64,000 nt of DNA from JASHVB01 sp963762885. Lineage in GTDB: Bacteria; Pseudomonadota; Alphaproteobacteria; Acetobacterales; Acetobacteraceae. The position numbers were made by a program, and so were the translations under genes. The stretch is from the NCBI GenBank assembly GCA_963762885.1, contig CAVXNH010000083.1:127287-191286 (forward strand). Reading direction: 5' to 3'. Position 1 is the first letter of the stretch. Every line of letters begins with the position of its first letter. This document shows, piece after piece, positions 48,360-56,323 of the stretch. Below the pieces are notes generated by a model. It saw only the letters and a program-made list of their open reading frames with translations. It did not search any database and was not told the origin of the DNA.

Positions 48360-49838
48360 GTGTCGCGCATCACTCTCGCGCTCTGCCTTACGCTGCTGCT
48401 GCCGATCAGCGCAGGAGCGCAGACGATCGACCAGGACGGCGCCCGGACGTTGCAGCAGAACCTGCAATCGTGGTTCGCCGGATTGCTCGGTCCCAACATA
48501 GGCGCGACGGCACAGAAGCTGCGGGTGACCGCGGAAGACGACCATTTCCGGGTGGCGCTGCCGTTCGCCGATGCGAGCGGGGACAACGAGGTCAACGCCA
48601 ACGTGCGGCCGTTGGACGGCGGGCGCTGGGGGATCGACGCGCTGCACCTTCCCGCCGCTGCGCGCTTCACCCTGCAAATGCCGGAGGCCGGCGCGCCAAC
48701 CGGCGACAAAGTGCCGACCGAGTTCAAGCTCAGCATCGGCACGCAGGCGTCGCATGCCGTGCTGGACCCGGCGTTCGCAACGCCGTCGAGCCTGGATATG
48801 GACCTGGGCAATCTCGGGCTGGTCACCGACAGCCCCCGGCAGCACCAGGAGCAACACATCGATCGGTATTTGGCACGGGGCACGCTGACGCCGCATGACG
48901 GGCGGATGGATCTGGTGCAGCAGGGCACGATCACCGGATGGCGCAGCGCCTCGCGGGTCGGCGACACGCCGGCGATGGCGTTCGGCGCGGATCGGATCGA
49001 TGCGAGTGGCCGGATCGACGGTATCGATCGCGACCATGCGGCTGCCCTGCTGACGGCGGTCGGCGGGCTGCTGGCGACGCTGCCTCCGGCGGCTGCGGCG
49101 CAACCCGGCGACGCAGCGCTGTCCGCGCCGGGGCGTGCGGCGCTGCGCGCTCTGATCCAGTCGGTGCGCGGCGTCATCAACGGGATGCACGGCGAGGAGA
49201 CGATCAGCGGCCTGCATATCGCCGTCGCCGGGCAAGGCGAGGCGGCGGTGAAGCAAATGCGGTTCGGGATCGAAGGCGCGGCGCCCGACGGGATGCTGCA
49301 CGGGAGCCTGGACATCGCGTTCGATGGGGTGGCGGTGGAGAACATGGCATCGGAGGTGACGACGCTGATGCCGCACCATCTGGAGCTGCGGCCGAGCATC
49401 TCCGGCGTATCGCTCGCCGACGCGACGGCTTTGGCGCTGGACGCGACGGACCAGGATGCGGACCCGGCCCGGCTACAGGCCAAGGCCTTGACGATGCTGG
49501 CCCACGGCGGCGTGACGTTCGGCATGGACACGCTGGATTTCGATGTCGGGCCGGCCGACCTGCATGGGCACGGGCAGGTGCTGGTGCGCGGGCCGGACGA
49601 CTACCAGGCGAAGGCGCATATCACCGCCAAGGGGCTGGATGAGCTGATGAAGCAGGCGCAGGGCAATCCGAGCCTTCAGCAGGCGCTGCCGTTCGTCGCA
49701 ATGGCGCGGGGGTTCGGGCGGCCGGAAGGCGATCACCTCGTGTGGGACATTGTCGCCGGCAAGGATGGGCTGACGGTGAACGGGGTGCCGCTTGGTGGGT
49801 CGCCTGGCAAGGGCGGGCATCAGCCGGACAAGCGGTAG
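48360..49838 (+). CDS. Exported DUF2125-like protein
   Basis: About 492 residues. GTG 48360 starts a cleavable signal (VSRITLALCLTLLLPISAGAQ). The rest is beta-rich with repeated LDMDLGNLGL/LDFDVGPADL-like strands and the ending LVWDIVAGKDGLTVNGVPLGG, a pattern of alphaproteobacterial DUF2125 proteins. Probably periplasmic or outer-membrane-associated; function unknown. The stop overlaps the convergent methyltransferase gene by 19 bp. Confidence 0.65.
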   Translation: MSRITLALCLTLLLPISAGAQTIDQDGARTLQQNLQSWFAGLLGPNIGATAQKLRVTAEDDHFRVALPFADASGDNEVNANVRPLDGGRWGIDALHLPAAARFTLQMPEAGAPTGDKVPTEFKLSIGTQASHAVLDPAFATPSSLDMDLGNLGLVTDSPRQHQEQHIDRYLARGTLTPHDGRMDLVQQGTITGWRSASRVGDTPAMAFGADRIDASGRIDGIDRDHAAALLTAVGGLLATLPPAAAAQPGDAALSAPGRAALRALIQSVRGVINGMHGEETISGLHIAVAGQGEAAVKQMRFGIEGAAPDGMLHGSLDIAFDGVAVENMASEVTTLMPHHLELRPSISGVSLADATALALDATDQDADPARLQAKALTMLAHGGVTFGMDTLDFDVGPADLHGHGQVLVRGPDDYQAKAHITAKGLDELMKQAQGNPSLQQALPFVAMARGFGRPEGDHLVWDIVAGKDGLTVNGVPLGGSPGKGGHQPDKR

Positions 49839-50467
49839 AGCGTCACGAGGCGCTCGGTGCGGTCTTCCAGTTCCAGCGAGGTCGGGACGCGGTAGGTGGC
49901 GAAGGCGGCCAAGCCATCGGCCGGTAGATAGGCGCGGCCGGGATCGGCGATCCAGACCTCCGCCTGGCGGGACATGGCGCGTAGCCAGGGCAGGATGTGG
50001 GCGGTCATCGGGGCCTCGTAGCAGACGTCGCCGCAAAGGATGAGGTCCCAGCGGCAGGGGGCGCCGACCACGTCGCCGGGGGCGGCGGTCAGGGCGACGT
50101 TGTTGGCGGCGGCGTTCAGGTGGATGGCGGCGGTCGCCAGCGGGTCGATTTCGGCCGCCTCCACGATGGCGCCGGCTTGCGCGCAGGCGATCGCGGCGAT
50201 GCCTCCGCCGGCGGCGAAGTCCAGCACGCGGCGGCCGGCGACGAGGGCGGGGTGGTCGAGGATGTGGCGCGCGAGGGCCTGGCCGCCGGGCCAGGCGAAC
50301 GCCCAGAACGGGGGATCGACATTGCGTTCCGCCAGCCAGTCTTCGGTGGCTTGCCAGATCGGGGTGATCTCGGTGGCGAGGTGAAGGGCGATCTCCGGCA
50401 CCAGAGGCGCGTGGTCGACGACGGTGTGGGCGAGGACGAAGGTCTGCTCGTTGCGGTTGGCGGTCAT
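49820..50467 (-). CDS. Class I methyltransferase, ETF-beta lysine methyltransferase (METTL20)-like
   Basis: A 215-residue SAM-dependent enzyme. PPFWAFAWPGGQALARHIL near residue 50 and motif I GRRVLDFAAGGGIAAIACA near 80 are characteristic of bacterial METTL20-type enzymes that methylate lysines of the electron-transfer flavoprotein beta subunit. EIDPLATAAIHLNAAANNV and LILCGDVCYE follow. No ETF genes are adjacent, so the substrate assignment rests on family resemblance only. Confidence 0.75.
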   Translation of the reverse strand: MTANRNEQTFVLAHTVVDHAPLVPEIALHLATEITPIWQATEDWLAERNVDPPFWAFAWPGGQALARHILDHPALVAGRRVLDFAAGGGIAAIACAQAGAIVEAAEIDPLATAAIHLNAAANNVALTAAPGDVVGAPCRWDLILCGDVCYEAPMTAHILPWLRAMSRQAEVWIADPGRAYLPADGLAAFATYRVPTSLELEDRTERLVTLYRLSG

Positions 50468-50682
50468 AACAGGGAGCGCGCCCGATTGTCGTCGCTTTGC
50501 GCGCGGTTGCGGCGTGGGTCGGCTTGGTTAAGCGACCCGCCGCCTGCCGAGACACCATTTTGGCAGTTCACAAAACTGGCGGTTGCTGCCTCGCTGGCTA
50601 GCTTGGAGTGACAGCAATCCCGACCGGTCAGCTTCACATGCGCTATTTCGGCAGCAATGAGCGGCGGCGCCGGGGCGCAGGG

Positions 50683-50913
50683 TCAGGGACGCGGACGTAC
50701 AGATGCCGGCTCAAATTGCCGCAGTTGCTCTTCGCTAAGCCTGGGCGCGTCAGGACCATAGCCGACCTGGTCGTCCGGCATACCGCCCTCGATCCACGTG
50801 AGAGCCTCGAGGGCGTCGCGGTCGAGCGTAGGAGCCGGTCTCGCCCGCCCTACGCCTTGCTTCGCCTGCGAGCGTCGGTTCAGCGGCTTAGCGGAGGAAG
50901 ATCGAGCGTTCAT
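50683..50913 (-). CDS. BrnA-like antitoxin candidate
   Basis: A 76-residue basic protein from ATG 50913 whose C-terminus (GYGPDAPRLSEEQLRQFEP) resembles the end of BrnA-type antitoxins (DAPELT... pattern). It overlaps the upstream toxin-like gene by 26 bases, a usual feature of such pairs. Identity is tentative. Confidence 0.5.
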   Translation of the reverse strand: MNARSSSAKPLNRRSQAKQGVGRARPAPTLDRDALEALTWIEGGMPDDQVGYGPDAPRLSEEQLRQFEPASVRPRP

Positions 50914-51227
50914 AGCTGTCTGCGAACCTGACGCTGATGACTTCGATGATGCCATGGTCCTTGGTGTATGCCACGAAATAAACCGCGGTACAGCACGGTG
51001 AGGTCACGCCCGACGATTTCACGTCCGACGAGGGCCTGGAAACTGCTCCTACCAAGCTTGGGATGCTCAACGTCAACCCGTTTGTAGATGCGTGTCCAGT
51101 CAATCAGTTCGGCGGCCGTGAACCTGGGACGATCCGGATAGTCTGCCTCGTGTCTTGCCCGGTTGTGAGGGTTCCATACGATAGACGTGAAGCTTTCGGA
51201 TGTGGGACCGCGCCAGGTTCCGGCCAA
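50888..51227 (-). CDS. BrnT-like toxin candidate, one frameshift
   Basis: Two frames join near 51000: SIVWNPHNRARHEADYPD ... SSFQALVGREIVGRDLTVLY and YFVAYTKDHGIIEVISVRFA ending YERSIFLR. The WNPHNRARH start and the C-terminal V-Y-T/S-V-R strand pair recall BrnT RNase-like toxins. The start is TTG 51227 or a later codon; no ATG serves. Paired with the overlapping antitoxin-like gene. Confidence 0.5.
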
Positions 51228-51254
51228 GGTCTTCTTTCTGGGAGCTATTGGGCT

Positions 51255-52190
51255 TCACAGCCACCCCAACAGGATCGCCAGGCCGACGGCCAGGCCCGCC
51301 TCGCGGTTGGCGCGGAACTGGCGCAGGCAGTTGGCGGGGTCGTCGATGTCCAATGCCACGACCTGGCGTGCCAGGAGCGCCGCCGGCAGGGCCAGCGCGA
51401 GGTAGAACCAGGCGTCGAGGCCACGCTCCCAGCCGGCCGCCGCGAGCACCAGCAGCATGCCGGCGTAAGTGGCGGCCAGGAATGGCTTGGTGCGTTCGCC
51501 GAGTACCAGCGCGCTGGAGCCGATGCCGAGCAAGGCGTCATCCTCGCGGTCCTGGTGCGCGTAGATGGTGTCGAAGCCGAGGTCCCACAGGATTGTCGCG
51601 GCGTAGAGCAATGCCCAGGCGGCATCGATGCGGTTGGCTCCGGCGGCGTAGCCGAGCGGGGCGCCGAAGCCGAAGGTGAAGCCCATGGCGAGTTGCGGCC
51701 ACCAGGTGACTCGCTTGGCCAGCGGGTAGAGCGCTACCAGCAGCAGGGAGGCGACGCCCAGCGCCTGCGCCAGGCGGTTGAGTTGCAGCAGGATCGCCAG
51801 GCCGATCGCCAGCAGGACGGCCAAGAAGATCAGGGCGTGGTGGGGACGCAGCGCTCCCGAGGCGAGCGGGCGGGCGGCGGTGCGGGCGACGCGGCGGTCG
51901 ATGTCGCGGTCCCACAGGTCGTTGACCACGCAACCGGCGGCCCGCATCACCAGGCTGCCGATGCCGAACAGGACGATCAGGCGGAGGGCGTCGGCGGGGC
52001 GCGGGCCGGAGAGCAGGATGCCCCAGAGGCCGGGGAGGAAGAGCAGCCAGGTGCCGATGGGGCGGTCGAGGCGGGCGAGCAAGATGTAGGGCAGCCACGC
52101 GCGTGGGAGCCGGGCGACCCAGCCATGCGTGACGATATCGGTGTGCGCCGGCATGGCGGGAGTGTGCGCCGTGGGGCGGGGGGAGTTCAA
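51255..52190 (-). CDS. ubiA: 4-hydroxybenzoate polyprenyltransferase
   Basis: A 311-residue intramembrane prenyltransferase with eight to nine helices. The first Asp-rich motif NDLWDRDIDRRVART is near residue 90 and the second DTIYAHQDREDD near 215; both bind Mg-diphosphate. It attaches the polyprenyl tail to 4-hydroxybenzoate in ubiquinone synthesis. ATG 52154 (MPAHTD) is an alternative start. Confidence 0.93.
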   Translation of the reverse strand: MNSPRPTAHTPAMPAHTDIVTHGWVARLPRAWLPYILLARLDRPIGTWLLFLPGLWGILLSGPRPADALRLIVLFGIGSLVMRAAGCVVNDLWDRDIDRRVARTAARPLASGALRPHHALIFLAVLLAIGLAILLQLNRLAQALGVASLLLVALYPLAKRVTWWPQLAMGFTFGFGAPLGYAAGANRIDAAWALLYAATILWDLGFDTIYAHQDREDDALLGIGSSALVLGERTKPFLAATYAGMLLVLAAAGWERGLDAWFYLALALPAALLARQVVALDIDDPANCLRQFRANREAGLAVGLAILLGWL

Positions 52191-52242
52191 TGTGGGGGTG
52201 GGGCGGGGTGTTCGTCGTGGCGGCGAACCTGCCGGCCGCCTG

Positions 52243-52836
52243 TCAGTGCGAGACGCGGTGAAGAACGATCAATCGCTCTGCACGCTGTGGGTTCCTTCTG
52301 TACATTTCCGCGAACACCAAACCATAAGGAGTTCTGGGCATTTCCACCCAACCCATCGTTGTCTGGCCATCGCCGAAAGTTAATTGTCCATAGAGATATC
52401 TAACCTCCTGTTTGACGGTAGACGTCCTGATCAGGAGGCGCAGGCCCTGATAATCGACAACAGAAACGTCCGGACCGTTAGCGTCAACCGCGTTTTCCCA
52501 TGCGATGAAAGGGGGAATATCCGACGTTGGTTGTGGATCAACGGTCGTGATAGCCACCTGCGAGAACTTGCATCCTGCCGCCGTCACACTTTCTTCGTTG
52601 TCAAAGACGCTAAGTGGCTGCTCAGCCGCCCACTGCGATTTCCTAGCCTGGTCCTTTGCGGTTGCCAACGTGGGGCAAGCAAACACCTCCATCAAGGGAT
52701 ACGTCTCCGCAGCGTCCGCCACGGCCGGTAGCGTAAGAGCAAAGGTGAAGCAAACAACCTTGACCAACCACTTGCCAAGAGCCGCAACCGTATTCCAAGA
52801 GTCACGATCGTATCCCCAGCTCTTCATAACAAACAT
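52243..52836 (-). CDS. Exported hypothetical protein
   Basis: About 197 residues from ATG 52836, chosen because CAGGAG lies seven bases upstream. The N-terminus (KWLVKVVCFTFALTLPAVADAA) is a likely signal peptide. The mature part contains two cysteines (VFACPTL, AAGCKFSQ) that could pair. No family is recognised. Its base composition is less GC-rich than that of its neighbours, suggesting acquisition. Confidence 0.65.
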   Translation of the reverse strand: MFVMKSWGYDRDSWNTVAALGKWLVKVVCFTFALTLPAVADAAETYPLMEVFACPTLATAKDQARKSQWAAEQPLSVFDNEESVTAAGCKFSQVAITTVDPQPTSDIPPFIAWENAVDANGPDVSVVDYQGLRLLIRTSTVKQEVRYLYGQLTFGDGQTTMGWVEMPRTPYGLVFAEMYRRNPQRAERLIVLHRVSH

Positions 52837-53022
52837 ATCAACGCTCCTGGTCATATCGACGCGTTTGAAATTCTGACGCCGTCTGCGCAGTATGGGAAGC
52901 CGCTCCGGTGCGCAACTGACCACCCTTTCGTGGATCGTTTGGTTGAGCCCACCAACGAAACGGCGCGCAATGGACGGCGCGATAGCGCGCTTGCCGAAAT
53001 TGCCTTACGCGCCGCGCGGGTG

Positions 53023-53085
53023 GCGACGGCGCGTAAGGCGTGGGTCTCAATCGGTCGGTCCGACCTCGCGGCGCGGTTCGGCTGA
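53023..53085 (+). repeat. 63-bp imperfect direct repeat, left copy (coding relic)
   Basis: About three quarters identical to 53949-54011, in the same orientation. Both read ...AW(V/A)SI(G/D)R(S/P)DL(A/L)AR(F/L) and end in a stop, so they are the last 20 codons of related genes whose remainder is gone. The two copies bracket the PemK/Phd-like module. Confidence 0.6.
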
Positions 53086-53115
53086 AGCAACGTCACGTGA
53101 AATCACTGCGCGCGA

Positions 53116-53550
53116 TCAATCGCGATCCTGCACTCTCGTTGCCCCCTCGCTCTGTCGCCGCAAGATGCCTTGGCGAAGTTGCTCGAACAACGATCGCGGC
53201 AGCATTCCGTAGTCCCACTGACCGGCTTGCCCGGGCACCGGCCGCATGTCGAAGCCAGGCCAGGTAAACCGGTTGAGTTCCTCGAAGCGCAGCCACTGCC
53301 GCGCGGCATCAAGCCCAAGCAGGCGCTTCACGTCCGGTGGCAGTTCGATGGCCGACGCAGGGTCTGGTGGTGGCTCGTGCGTAACCGGCGCCACGATCAC
53401 CCGGACTTCCTCGCCACCCTGCTGCCGCGCGGCGACCACCACGGCACAGGGCCGGTCCTTGCGAGCCTCATCGGCGCCGCGCGCGGCTTCGTGGCTCCAG
53501 AGAAACGCGTAGCGAATGACAAGGCCGACCCGAGGCGGCGGAAGGCTCAC
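53116..53550 (-). CDS. PemK/MazF-like toxin candidate
   Basis: A 144-residue protein from GTG 53550: PRVGLVIRYAFLWSHEA, RKDRPCAVVVAARQ, VRVIVAPVTHEPPPDP and a long C-terminal part (LNRFTWPGFDMRPVPG). The arrangement of a short beta-barrel opening followed by K-D-R-P-C-A-V and V-x-P-V-T-H strands is that of PemK-like growth inhibitors, which are mRNA endonucleases. It is immediately downstream of a Phd-like antitoxin gene. Confidence 0.65.
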   Translation of the reverse strand: MSLPPPRVGLVIRYAFLWSHEAARGADEARKDRPCAVVVAARQQGGEEVRVIVAPVTHEPPPDPASAIELPPDVKRLLGLDAARQWLRFEELNRFTWPGFDMRPVPGQAGQWDYGMLPRSLFEQLRQGILRRQSEGATRVQDRD

Positions 53551-53803
53551 TGTGGGCTGGAGCCGGTCCTCGGCGGGATTCGATGTCGGCAACGACATCC
53601 GGCGGCAATTCACCGACGCGCAGCACTTCGGCTTCGCGCCGCTTCAGTTGCTCGTAGTGTGCGAGTTCGCGAGCGGACAGGTAGCCCCCCACAACGTGCC
53701 CGTCGCGGACGATCTTGACCACATCCGCGCCCGAGGCCTCCGCCTCGTAGCGGGCGAAGTTGGCGGAGAACTCGACTGCGGAAATCAATGGTGTGTCGGG
53801 CAT
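53468..53803 (-). CDS. Phd/YefM-like antitoxin
   Basis: The first 80 residues (SAVEFSANFARYEAEASG, VVKIVRDGHVVGGYLSAREL, EVLRVGELPPDVVADIES) form a Phd-type DNA-binding antitoxin. As written it runs on to 111 residues and overlaps the toxin gene by about 80 bases. A single-base indel after IESRR would end it at the TGA overlapping the toxin GTG start, the usual coupling, so a sequence error is likely. Confidence 0.7.
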   Translation of the reverse strand: MPDTPLISAVEFSANFARYEAEASGADVVKIVRDGHVVGGYLSARELAHYEQLKRREAEVLRVGELPPDVVADIESRRGPAPAHSEPSAASGRPCHSLRVSLEPRSRARRR

Positions 53804-53948
53804 TGGCGACGCTCCGCGCTACGAGGAACTTGATTAGGGCGCGTGATGGGGTCACTGCAAGGCTGGAACCGCGTTGAGTAACGGAAGGTGGCCTCCTCGG
53901 CCTACGCCAATTGCGCGGCTTTCCATACAGCCTGCACTCCAGTCGGCA

Positions 53949-54011
53949 GCGGTTGCACGCCAGGCGTGGGCCTCGATCGATCGGCCGGACCTCTTGGCGC
54001 GGCTGGACTAA
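53949..54011 (+). repeat. 63-bp imperfect direct repeat, right copy (coding relic)
   Basis: Partner of 53023-53085 (see there). It reads VARQAWASIDRPDLLARLD and a stop. The surrounding bases between 53804 and 54103 contain no other supported gene. Confidence 0.6.
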
Positions 54012-54103
54012 TGCGGCCGGCAAAAGTAACGGAGCAGCGGTAACGCTTCGTTCATCGACCCCTGGTACACACGCGGCGTGACGGTATAAATGGGGTCACC
54101 ACC

Positions 54104-54338
54104 GTGGGCCGCAAGCCGATACCGACGCCGAGTATCCTGGAAGTCTGCGCGTACCTCGGCTATGTTGAGGGGGAACGGCGTTGGCGCAGCGAGGACGGCA
54201 AGGAACTGATGACCTGGGACGGCTTGCCCCGCCGAAGTCGAAGTCTACAACCGACGTGGCAGGCATATCGGGACCAAGGACCCAATCACCGGCGTATGGA
54301 CCAAGAACGCCGAGCGCGGGCGGAGGATCGATGTCTGA
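54104..54338 (+). CDS. Free-standing colicin E3-like RNase toxin, one frameshift
   Basis: About 77 residues: GRKPIPTPSILEVCAYLG, WRSEDGKELMTWDGL, then EVEVYNRRGRHIGTKDP and GVWTKNAERGRRIDV. The W-D-G-L...E-V-E-V-Y-x-x-R-G-x-H-x-G...DP-x-T-G pattern is that of the cytotoxic domain of colicin E3/cloacin-type 16S rRNA nucleases, here without translocation or receptor domains. The start is GTG 54104. An extra C in the CCCC run near 54228 breaks the frame. The stop overlaps the next gene (ATGTCTGA). Confidence 0.7.
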
Positions 54339-54684
54339 GTTGCACACTCAAGCACGAGCACCAAGCTTCCTCGATCTCTACAGTAGAGGGGAGGCGTCGG
54401 CCGACGATATCGACGATTTCGTGGGCGGCTGGCATGACGCCCAGGAGCCCTGGGCCCAAGATTTGGAATTGTACGATACCCTCGGCATGACGCATGAGGA
54501 ATACGAAGTGTGGCTCTGCGACCCGCTCGCGCTCCCCGCCATCCTGGATGCCAGACGGTCCAGACGAACCCTCGCCGCTGTCATGGCGGACCGTTACGAG
54601 GCCTTGCGCGCCGCCAATCGCCCTGCCGATGCCACCATCCTGTTCTCCCTCGGCAACTGGCTGAAGCAGCGCCCCACGCAATAA
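54331..54684 (+). CDS. Likely immunity/antitoxin partner of the E3-like toxin
   Basis: A 117-residue acidic protein from ATG 54331 with GGAGG five bases upstream, overlapping the toxin stop. FLDLYSRGEASADDIDDFVG, LGMTHEEYEVWLCDPLALP and ILDARRSRRTL are visible. The acidic N-half suits binding of a basic RNase. The overlap and order indicate a neutralising partner; no structural family is recognised with certainty. Confidence 0.65.
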   Translation: MSELHTQARAPSFLDLYSRGEASADDIDDFVGGWHDAQEPWAQDLELYDTLGMTHEEYEVWLCDPLALPAILDARRSRRTLAAVMADRYEALRAANRPADATILFSLGNWLKQRPTQ

Positions 54685-54840
54685 CCGGCCAGGGCGGCAG
54701 ACACGTCGTGCTTCGAGGCTCGGGTCGGGAACGCGCCCGGTGTGCGACGTTAGCTTCTTGCTGATCTGACCGTGGCAGATTGAGGCAGGAGGCGCGAGCC
54801 TCGCGCTACCGACTTCCCCATATTTGGCAATCTCACCGCC

Positions 54841-55101
54841 ATGCCCACGATTGGCCGCATAGGCCCGCTCAACGTGATGATCTTCCGCAATGATCATGAC
54901 CCGCCCCACTTCCACGTCTTCGGCGCCGACTTCTCGGCGAAGTTCGCGATTGCCGACGCTGCGCTGCTGTCGAGCAATGGACGTCTGCGTCGCTGGGATA
55001 TCCGCGTCACCGGGTAGTCGGGACAGCGGCACAAGGATGCACTATATTTGAACTGGAACCTGGCCCGCACGGGCCAACCGCCACAAAGGATCGACGACTG
55101 A
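54841..55101 (+). CDS. DUF4160 protein with an in-frame TAG
   Basis: MPTIGRIGPLNVMIFRND, DHDPPHFHVFGADFSAKFAI and RRWDIRV are typical of DUF4160 (about 85 residues). A TAG occurs at 55015-55017, but the same frame continues with GQRHKDALYLNWNLARTGQP to TGA 55101, exactly the expected C-terminus. So the gene is either truncated to 58 residues by a nonsense change or affected by a base error. It abuts the DUF2442 gene, a frequent partner. Confidence 0.7.
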
Positions 55102-55104
55102 TCC

Positions 55105-55393
55105 ATGCTATCCCGGATTACCCACGCAGCCGCACAGCCAGATCACACCGTCACCATCACCTGGTCCGACGGCGCGCAGGCCACCGTCGATCTCACCTCG
55201 TTCATCGTCCGTGGCGGCCTGTTCGCGGCGCTTGAGGACTTCGACCTGGTTCGTCCGGGAAATGCGGGTTCTGCCGGGTGGCATCGGGTTGGCGTGGCCG
55301 AACGAGCTGGACTTTTCCGCCGATGGCCTGCGGCAGGACGCCTTCCCCCATGAGGAGACCGGCGAGTTCAACCCGCCGGTCGCTGCGGTGTGA
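55105..55393 (+). CDS. DUF2442 protein, one frameshift
   Basis: TVTITWSDGAQATVDLTSFI and GGLFAALEDFDLVR are in one frame; MRVLPGGIGLAWPNELDFSA and GLRQDAFPHEE in the next, one base further. One extra base near 55250 accounts for it. DUF4160/DUF2442 pairs resemble small toxin-antitoxin-like modules, although biochemical proof is lacking in general. It begins 3 bp after the DUF4160 stop. Confidence 0.75.
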
Positions 55394-55507
55394 GCTGGCC
55401 ACCCGGAGCAGGTGCCGGGCGTCTCCCCGGATCGGGTAACGCACAGATCGATCCGAAACCGATAGGGGCACAGTATGTGGGTCTGGTCGGGGGAGTGCAC
55501 CGGCAGT

Positions 55508-55577
55508 GTGCCGACCCGATCTCCCTCACCCTCGCCGCTTCGCGTCTCGACCTCTCCCGCTCCCGCGGGAGAGGTTC
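55508..55577 (+). repeat. Intergenic repeat (GTGCCGACCCGATC family), copy 2
   Basis: It shares its start, middle and terminal CTCTCCCGCTCCCGCGGGAG palindrome with 48208-48303. It ends immediately before the rsmE ATG, so its GGGAGAGG also acts as that gene's ribosome-binding site within a potential hairpin. Confidence 0.65.
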
Positions 55578-56286
55578 ATGACCACCATCCCGCGTCTCCA
55601 CGTCCCGGACGACCTCGCCGCCGGAGCGACGATCGCCGCCGCCACCGCACAGGCCCACTACCTCGGCACCGTCCTCCGCTGCGGCGCCGGCGACCGGGTG
55701 CGGCTGTTCAACGGCCGCGACGGCGAGTGGCACGCCCGCATCGCCCAACTCCGCCGTGACCGCGTAACGTTCGCCGTCGAAACCCAGCTTCGCCCGCAGC
55801 AGCCCGACCCCGACCTGTGGCTCGTCTTCGCCCTGCTGAAGCGCGACGCCACCGACCTCGTCGTGCAGAAAGCCACCGAGCTGGGCGTCTCCGCGCTCCT
55901 CCCCATCTTCACCGAGCGCACCAACACCGCCCGCATCAACGAAGCTCGCCTGACCGCGATTGCCACGGAAGCCGCCGAACAATGCGAGCGCCTCGACCAT
56001 CCCCGTCCTGCACCCGCCAACCCGCCTCCCCGACCTGCTCGCAACCTGGCCGGCCGGCCGCGCCCTCTACGCCGCCATCGAACGCGCCCAAGCCGCAAGG
56101 CCAATGCCCGCCACACAGCCGGCCGCCCTGCTGGTCGGCCCCGAAGGCGGCTTCACGCCCTCCGAGCTTGACGTCATGCTCCGGCATCCCTTTGTAACGC
56201 CGGTGAGCCTCGGTCCACGCGTGCTTCGGGCCGAGACCGCCTGCGTTGCCGGGCTGGCATTGTTGCAGCCCCCCTGGTGCGGCTAA
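55578..56286 (+). CDS. rsmE: 16S rRNA (uracil1498-N3)-methyltransferase, one frameshift
   Basis: About 235 residues. The N-terminal PUA-like part (IPRLHVPDDLAAGATIAA, HYLGTVLRCGAGDRVRLFNG) and LLKRDATDLVVQKATELGV lead into the SPOUT knot, which is read one frame over from about 55995: LLVGPEGGFTPSELDVM and LGPRVLRAETACVAGLALL. It modifies U1498 of the ribosome. The start is ATG 55578. The single indel in a housekeeping gene argues for a sequence error. Confidence 0.88.
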
Positions 56287-56323
56287 GAAGCTGGTCCTTA
56301 ACCCCGAAACGTCTGGGAACCGC

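Noticed and set aside
48008..49531. 507-residue leftward open frame over the DUF2125-like gene
   Set aside because: Ser/Ala-rich antisense frame typical of GC-rich DNA; the rightward frame has a signal peptide and family-like ending.
50468..50682. Small rightward gene from 50608
   Set aside because: Arg-rich frame without ribosome-binding site or recognisable domain, overlapping the antitoxin-like gene.
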